DNA of 17,933 bases from an uncultured Eubacteriales bacterium. GTDB lineage: Bacteria > Bacillota > Clostridia > Oscillospirales > Oscillospiraceae. The stretch spans positions 1-17,933 of the forward strand of contig CABSFY010000045.1 of assembly GCA_902477055.1 (NCBI GenBank), in the 5' to 3' direction. Of the stretch, positions 14,671 to 17,933 are shown in pieces (the first letter of the stretch is position 1; the number at the start of each line of letters is the position of its first letter). A program made the position numbers and the translations under genes. Under the pieces are notes generated by a model. It was not told the DNA's origin. It ran no database searches and saw only the letters and a list, made by a program, of their open reading frames with translations.

Positions 14671-15282
14671 TCAATCAAACAGGTCAAAGAACGATTGCAG
14701 CCATTCCAGCGTCTTGAAGCGAAGATCGTATTTCTCCTCTCCACCCGTCACCAGCTCGCTCTCCGCGTCGTCGAAGCCTCCTGCCGCGGCAATACGCTCC
14801 AAGCCCTCGCCCGTTGCGGCGGTACACAGCGACGGGAACACCACGCACCACCAATTATGCCCTGCGCCTGTACCAATCACGACGCGCAGCGACGGATAAT
14901 TTCCTGCCGGGAGCGTAAAAGTATCATAGCGGCGCGTTTCAAATTTCTCCGTTTGCAGCGTGACGCGCACGTCTGCATCGCTGTTCTCCGCGCGAAGCAC
15001 CCGTACTGCCGCAGCTTCGATTTCCGAAAGGCCGCCGGAAAGGGCGTTTCTCGCCTCGTCTGCGTTTTTACAGTCTGCCGCCAAATGTGCGGCAGCCTCC
15101 AGTACGGCGTTGCGGACACGGAGCTTCTGCTGCTGGTCCGCGTCGTTGTCGGAATTCGCCACGACGTGCAGACGAATGGTCTTTTCCGCTAAGGCGCACT
15201 GGGTCACATAGCTGTCCGCCGTAAACACAACGCCAGCCGACACGGCAACTGCGCAAAGCCAAAGTAAGATTCTACGAAGCAT
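14671..15282 (-). CDS. spoIIR: Stage II sporulation protein R
   Basis: 203 residues from ATG 15282; GGACGG (15296-15291) is the likely ribosome site, and a GTG at 15291 is a less likely alternative start. Residues 4-21 are a membrane or signal segment. Family blocks are TIRLHVVANSDNDADQQ (35-51), followed by KLRVRNAVL, and LPAGNYPSLRVVIGTGAG with NWWCVVFPSLC (124-153). SpoIIR is made in the forespore and secreted across the septum, where it triggers SpoIIGA to process pro-sigma-E in the mother cell. A sigma-F/sigma-G-like promoter lies just upstream and a large hairpin overlaps the ribosome site. No terminator separates it from addB. Confidence 0.93.
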   Translation of the reverse strand: MLRRILLWLCAVAVSAGVVFTADSYVTQCALAEKTIRLHVVANSDNDADQQQKLRVRNAVLEAAAHLAADCKNADEARNALSGGLSEIEAAAVRVLRAENSDADVRVTLQTEKFETRRYDTFTLPAGNYPSLRVVIGTGAGHNWWCVVFPSLCTAATGEGLERIAAAGGFDDAESELVTGGEEKYDLRFKTLEWLQSFFDLFD

Positions 15283-15285
15283 ATA

Positions 15286-15330
15286 AAACACCGTCCATAT
15301 GTAAGATTGCTTACAGTATGGACGGTGTTT
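15286..15330 (-). promoter_or_regulatory. Large hairpin between ispE and spoIIR covering the spoIIR ribosome site
   Basis: Minus strand: 5' arm 15330-15310, loop CAAT (15309-15306), 3' arm 15305-15286; about 20 base pairs with one bulge. The 3' arm contains GGACGG, the spoIIR ribosome site, and ends in GTGTTTTAT, so it may both terminate ispE transcripts and hide the spoIIR start in read-through RNA. Confidence 0.75.
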
Positions 15331-15343
15331 GCTTCAATTATAC
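15314..15343 (-). promoter_or_regulatory. Forespore (sigma-F/sigma-G-like) promoter of spoIIR
   Basis: Minus strand GTATA (15343-15339), 18-base spacer, CATACTG (15320-15314). This matches the sigma-G consensus GHATR-N18-CATWHTA except for the last base, and matches the sigma-F -35; spoIIR belongs to the sigma-F regulon in Bacillus. Predicted start near 15307, inside the hairpin loop. Confidence 0.65.
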
Positions 15344-16189
15344 ATTTTGTGCCAGGAAAACCTGCGAATAATTCTCCTTGAGCATCATGCAGGCAACCGC
15401 CGCCGCCTCGAACGCGTCAAAAATACCGAACACCGCCGAGCCGCTGCCCGTCATGAGAGCGCCGTATGCGCCATAGGTCATGAGGATGGACTTGATGTAA
15501 TTCAGCTCCGGGTGCGCGGGGATCGCGACCTGCTCAAAGACGTTGCAAAGCTGCTTGCCGATCTGTTCAAGATCGCCCTTTTGCAGCGCCGCACGCATCG
15601 CGGTCGTGTTCGGCCGCTCGCCGATGGAGATCGCGTCGAGCTGTGCGTACAGCACGGGCGTTTCCAGCGACAGCTCTGGCTTACAGATGACATAGGTCAT
15701 CTGCGGCGCGGGCGGGAGCTGCGTGATGTGCTCCCCCCTGCCCTCGGCCAGCGCCGTTCCGCCGAGAACGCAGAACGGAACGTCCGAGCCGAGCCTTGCG
15801 CCCAGCTCCGCCAGTGCGGGCAGCGACAGCGGCGCGTCAAACGCGCGGTTCAAGGCCCGCAGGACGGCGGCTGCATCCGCACTCCCCCCGGCCAATCCGG
15901 CCTTGGCGGGGATGCGCTTCGTGATATGGATCCTAAGGCCGTCCACGTGCTTATCCAGCTCCTGTAGATACAGCTCGGCCGCCTGCCACGCAAGGTTCGT
16001 TTCGTCCGTCGGGATGCCCTCGCGGTCGCATTCGAGCCGCCACGGCTCATGCGTATCCAGCTCCAGCGTGATATCGTCGCGGACGGAAACCGTCTGCATG
16101 ATCGAACGCAAATCGTGATACCCGTCCGGGCGGCGGTCAAGCACGTCGAGCGTCAGGTTTAATTTTGCAAAGGCGCTTTCGGTAATCAT
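15338..16189 (-). CDS. ispE: 4-diphosphocytidyl-2-C-methyl-D-erythritol kinase
   Basis: 283 residues, typical length. A GHMP-family kinase of the MEP isoprenoid pathway that phosphorylates the 2-hydroxyl of CDP-methylerythritol. Visible: FAKLNLTLDVLDRRPDGYH at the N-terminus with catalytic Lys9, the glycine-rich ATP loop PAKAGLAGGSADAAAVLRAL (94-113), Asp136 in LGSDVPFCVLGGTALAEG, and MTGSGSAVFGIF near the C-terminus. The ATG overlaps the stop of the DUF1015 gene by four bases (ATGA), so the two are translated together. ispE next to spoIIR is a familiar arrangement in Clostridia. Confidence 0.97.
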   Translation of the reverse strand: MITESAFAKLNLTLDVLDRRPDGYHDLRSIMQTVSVRDDITLELDTHEPWRLECDREGIPTDETNLAWQAAELYLQELDKHVDGLRIHITKRIPAKAGLAGGSADAAAVLRALNRAFDAPLSLPALAELGARLGSDVPFCVLGGTALAEGRGEHITQLPPAPQMTYVICKPELSLETPVLYAQLDAISIGERPNTTAMRAALQKGDLEQIGKQLCNVFEQVAIPAHPELNYIKSILMTYGAYGALMTGSGSAVFGIFDAFEAAAVACMMLKENYSQVFLAQNV

Positions 16190-17427
16190 TTAATCTTTCT
16201 GCCCTCAAGATAGTAGCGCTTCTCGCGGCTGTGGCCCATGGAGAAGGTTTTGCGCGGCAGGATGCCGTCGGCGATAACGCCGCGGAAGAGCTGACTCTTT
16301 TCCATCGCAGGCAGTAGGAAGCCGATCGCGTTTTCCTGCTTGGCAAGGTCGATGAGCGCGTCGTCGTCGTGGATGTAGTCAATCTCGCCCTCATGGTCCT
16401 TGAGGTAGCCGTCAAGGAAGCCCTGCAATACGCCAACGGCAAGCTGGCTCTTGGCCTTATCGAGATAGATCACGCCGGACTCGCTGCCGATGTACCATTT
16501 GACCTCGAAGCCGCCCTCGGCGCAGGCGTCGTTCTTCAGCGCGGCAAGCAACGCCTTGGGGTCGCACTTGGTCACGACGCGGTGGATCGGCTCGAACACC
16601 TGGGCCTCGTCATGAATGTTTTCCAGCTCGACCAGCGCAAAGCGGGCGGGATGGTTGCTTAGGTCCTCTCCGGGATGGTTGGCCTTCAGCTCCTCATAGC
16701 AGGACTTCGCAGTCGCCAGCGAGTGGTTGCCGTCGCCGACGGCAAAGACCATAGGAACGCCCTTGAGGTCGGCATACTTCTTGCCGACGTTCGCAGTATA
16801 CTCGGTCAGGCGGTCGTTAAACGCCGCAGCCTCCGCGCCGTCCACGAGCCAACCGGCGATGTGGTTGCCGCCCTCCATCAGGTCAAAGTCATACAGCTTC
16901 GTCAGGCCCTGCTTATGCGCGGCGATTGGTTCGATAAGGACCTTATCATGGTCGTCGCAGAGCATCAGGATATGCGGCAGCTCGATGGGCGCATCGCGGC
17001 GAACCCGCATACGCGGCGGGATGCGCTCGACGACGGTGCGCTCGGTCGCGCGGATCGCGGAGGTGGAGCCGGTGGAGTAATCATACGCGTCCAGATCGAC
17101 CATGCCGACGAGGCCCTTGCGGACCGTGCCGTTTTCCAGCGTACGCTCGACATAGACGAACGAATTCGGATAAGTACGGAAGATATTCTCCTTCAGATAT
17201 TCTGCCATCGTGCGGTTGATGAGCGCGGTATGCTCCGCTTCCTTCTCGGTGCCAAGCTCGGCTTCGGGGAGGATAAGGTTGATGGTAGAGGGCGCACCCT
17301 CGGCAGTCTTACGCACACGCTCCCAGTAAGCGGGGTCGGAGGTAAACTGATCGCAGGCGATTACCGCCCACTTTTCCATCGAATCAACCTGCGGGAAAAG
17401 AATATCTGCCGGTAAAAATGCATTCAT
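16186..17427 (-). CDS. DUF1015 family protein
   Basis: 413 residues from ATG 17427; AAAGGCGG lies 7 bases upstream. It begins MNAFLPADILFPQVD and carries the family hallmarks WAVIACDQFTSDPAYW (20-35), IELPHILMLCDDHDK, and AVGDGNHSLATAKSCYEEL (229-247). The conserved DGNH motif suggests a nucleotide or metal site, but no reaction is established. Members are widespread in Clostridia and Bacteroidetes, about this length. It is the first gene of the minus-strand run and is coupled to ispE by a four-base overlap. No signal peptide or membrane segment is seen, so it is probably cytoplasmic. Confidence 0.92.
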   Translation of the reverse strand: MNAFLPADILFPQVDSMEKWAVIACDQFTSDPAYWERVRKTAEGAPSTINLILPEAELGTEKEAEHTALINRTMAEYLKENIFRTYPNSFVYVERTLENGTVRKGLVGMVDLDAYDYSTGSTSAIRATERTVVERIPPRMRVRRDAPIELPHILMLCDDHDKVLIEPIAAHKQGLTKLYDFDLMEGGNHIAGWLVDGAEAAAFNDRLTEYTANVGKKYADLKGVPMVFAVGDGNHSLATAKSCYEELKANHPGEDLSNHPARFALVELENIHDEAQVFEPIHRVVTKCDPKALLAALKNDACAEGGFEVKWYIGSESGVIYLDKAKSQLAVGVLQGFLDGYLKDHEGEIDYIHDDDALIDLAKQENAIGFLLPAMEKSQLFRGVIADGILPRKTFSMGHSREKRYYLEGRKIK

Positions 17428-17478
17428 TTGAAATTCCGCCTTTCATTATTCTGCGCATAGTACGCATTTTATAAAGAT

Positions 17479-17484
17479 ATTATA
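17479..17484 (-). promoter_or_regulatory. Possible -10 box for the DUF1015-ispE operon
   Basis: Perfect TATAAT on the minus strand, about 50 bases before the start codon. The -35 region (TAGGAA at 17-base spacing) is poor, so this is tentative. Confidence 0.4.
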
Positions 17485-17553
17485 ACGCACAAACGACGAA
17501 TTTCCTAGCACATTTATTTCGTCTTTTTTTACAAATTTCGACGCGATTTTTGC

Positions 17554-17583
17554 GTATACTGCCCAAAAAATCCGTCCATACTA
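17554..17583 (+). promoter_or_regulatory. Sigma-G-like forespore promoter for the DUF378 gene
   Basis: GTATA (17554-17558), 18-base spacer, CATACTA (17577-17583): a full match to GHATR-N18-CATWHTA. Predicted start near 17590, about 23 bases before ATG 17613. No sigma-A promoter of comparable quality is seen. Confidence 0.6.
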
Positions 17584-17612
17584 GAGGCAGCAAGAAAACA
17601 GGAGGCGTCAAC

Positions 17613-17825
17613 ATGGACACACTTGCATTGATTCTGAGCATCATCGGCTCGCTGAACTGGGGTCTGGTCGGGATTTTCCGGTTTGACCTGGTCGCATGGC
17701 TGTTCGGCGGTCAAACCGGCCTTGTCAGCCGCATTATCTATACCATCGTCGGTCTGGCCGGCCTCTGGTGCATCTCGCTGCTGTTCCGCAAAAAAGCGCT
17801 TGCAGCGGACAACCGCGATATGTAA
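17613..17825 (+). CDS. DUF378 family membrane mini-protein
   Basis: 70 residues from ATG 17613, with GGAGG at 17601-17605 and a 7-base spacer; an in-frame upstream extension begins inside the promoter region and is rejected. Two hydrophobic helices (about 3-22 and 37-57) are separated by a short loop. The hallmark IGSLNWGLVGIF followed by FDLVAWLFG identifies DUF378; the tail is basic (FRKKALAADNRDM). Function is unknown. The forespore-type promoter in front suggests it is placed in the spore inner membrane, which is inference. It stands alone, divergent from the DUF1015 operon. Confidence 0.9.
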   Translation: MDTLALILSIIGSLNWGLVGIFRFDLVAWLFGGQTGLVSRIIYTIVGLAGLWCISLLFRKKALAADNRDM

Positions 17826-17826
17826 A

Positions 17827-17857
17827 AATCGCACAGCCTGAAAACGGCTGTGCGATT
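17827..17857 (-). terminator. Hairpin directly after the DUF378 stop, leftward terminator
   Basis: Perfect 12-bp stem (17827-17838 / 17846-17857) with a 7-base loop. A T-run follows only on the minus strand, so it looks built for transcripts arriving from the right; it may also protect the 3' end of DUF378 mRNA. Confidence 0.65.
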
Positions 17858-17899
17858 CAGCTTGTCAAAAAAGTCCTCACGGACTTTTCCGACAAGCTG
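17858..17899. repeat. Nested long hairpin
   Basis: Outer 9-bp stem (17858-17866 / 17891-17899) and inner 8-bp stem AAAAGTCC / GGACTTTT (17869-17876 / 17881-17888) around TCAC, separated by two unpaired bases on each side. It looks like a dispersed repeat or strong terminator. The last bases of the window (17921-17933) contain AAGGAAG, possibly the ribosome site of a gene beyond the edge. Confidence 0.55.
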
Positions 17900-17933
17900 C
17901 TTTCAAAATTGCAAAATAGGAATAAGGAAGATT

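Overview
The window is a GC-rich stretch of a chromosome, most likely from a spore-forming member of the Clostridia. The Oscillospiraceae/Ruminococcaceae type of gut Firmicute is the best guess. The reasons are a SpoIIR gene, AddAB instead of RecBCD, MEP-pathway IspE, DUF1540 and DUF378 mini-proteins, good AGGAGG ribosome sites, sigma-A-like promoters, and exported proteins with SipW-type leaders. The species is inference; no rRNA or tRNA is present.

Left part (1-5000), accessory and surface-related. A secreted GH25 lysozyme-like protein runs off the left edge on the minus strand. Back to back with it is a plus-strand serine recombinase gene with a single-base frameshift in an A6 tract. Just after the recombinase stop are two 12-bp inverted repeats (1690-1701 and 1797-1808). 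They lie inside palindromic A-rich sites and enclose about 95 bp that holds a good rightward promoter. Downstream, after a long leader with a dispersed-type palindromic repeat, come two tandem paralogous exported proteins (2064-3230, 3385-4857). Each has a SipW/TasA-type leader and a beta-helix-like C-terminus, and each is followed by a related double-hairpin terminator. My reading is a phase-variable (invertible) promoter for surface or matrix proteins, with its recombinase next door and possibly inactivated or needing frameshifting. This is the most interesting candidate system in the window.

Middle (5000-7900), housekeeping. A xylose-isomerase-like TIM-barrel protein (minus) and a YihY/BrkB-family membrane protein (plus) diverge from two strong sigma-A promoters whose -10 boxes overlap. 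A cysteine-rich DUF1540 mini-protein (minus) and ribulose-phosphate 3-epimerase (plus) follow.

Right part (7883-17427, all minus strand), read right to left: DUF1015 protein, ispE (4-nt overlap), a large hairpin, spoIIR, addB, addA (8-nt overlap). A sigma-F/sigma-G-like promoter overlaps the 5' arm of the hairpin, and its predicted start falls in the hairpin loop. Forespore transcripts would therefore leave the spoIIR ribosome site free, while read-through from ispE would fold it away. A second, near-perfect sigma-G-like promoter precedes the divergent DUF378 membrane mini-protein at the right end. The window closes with two strong hairpins.
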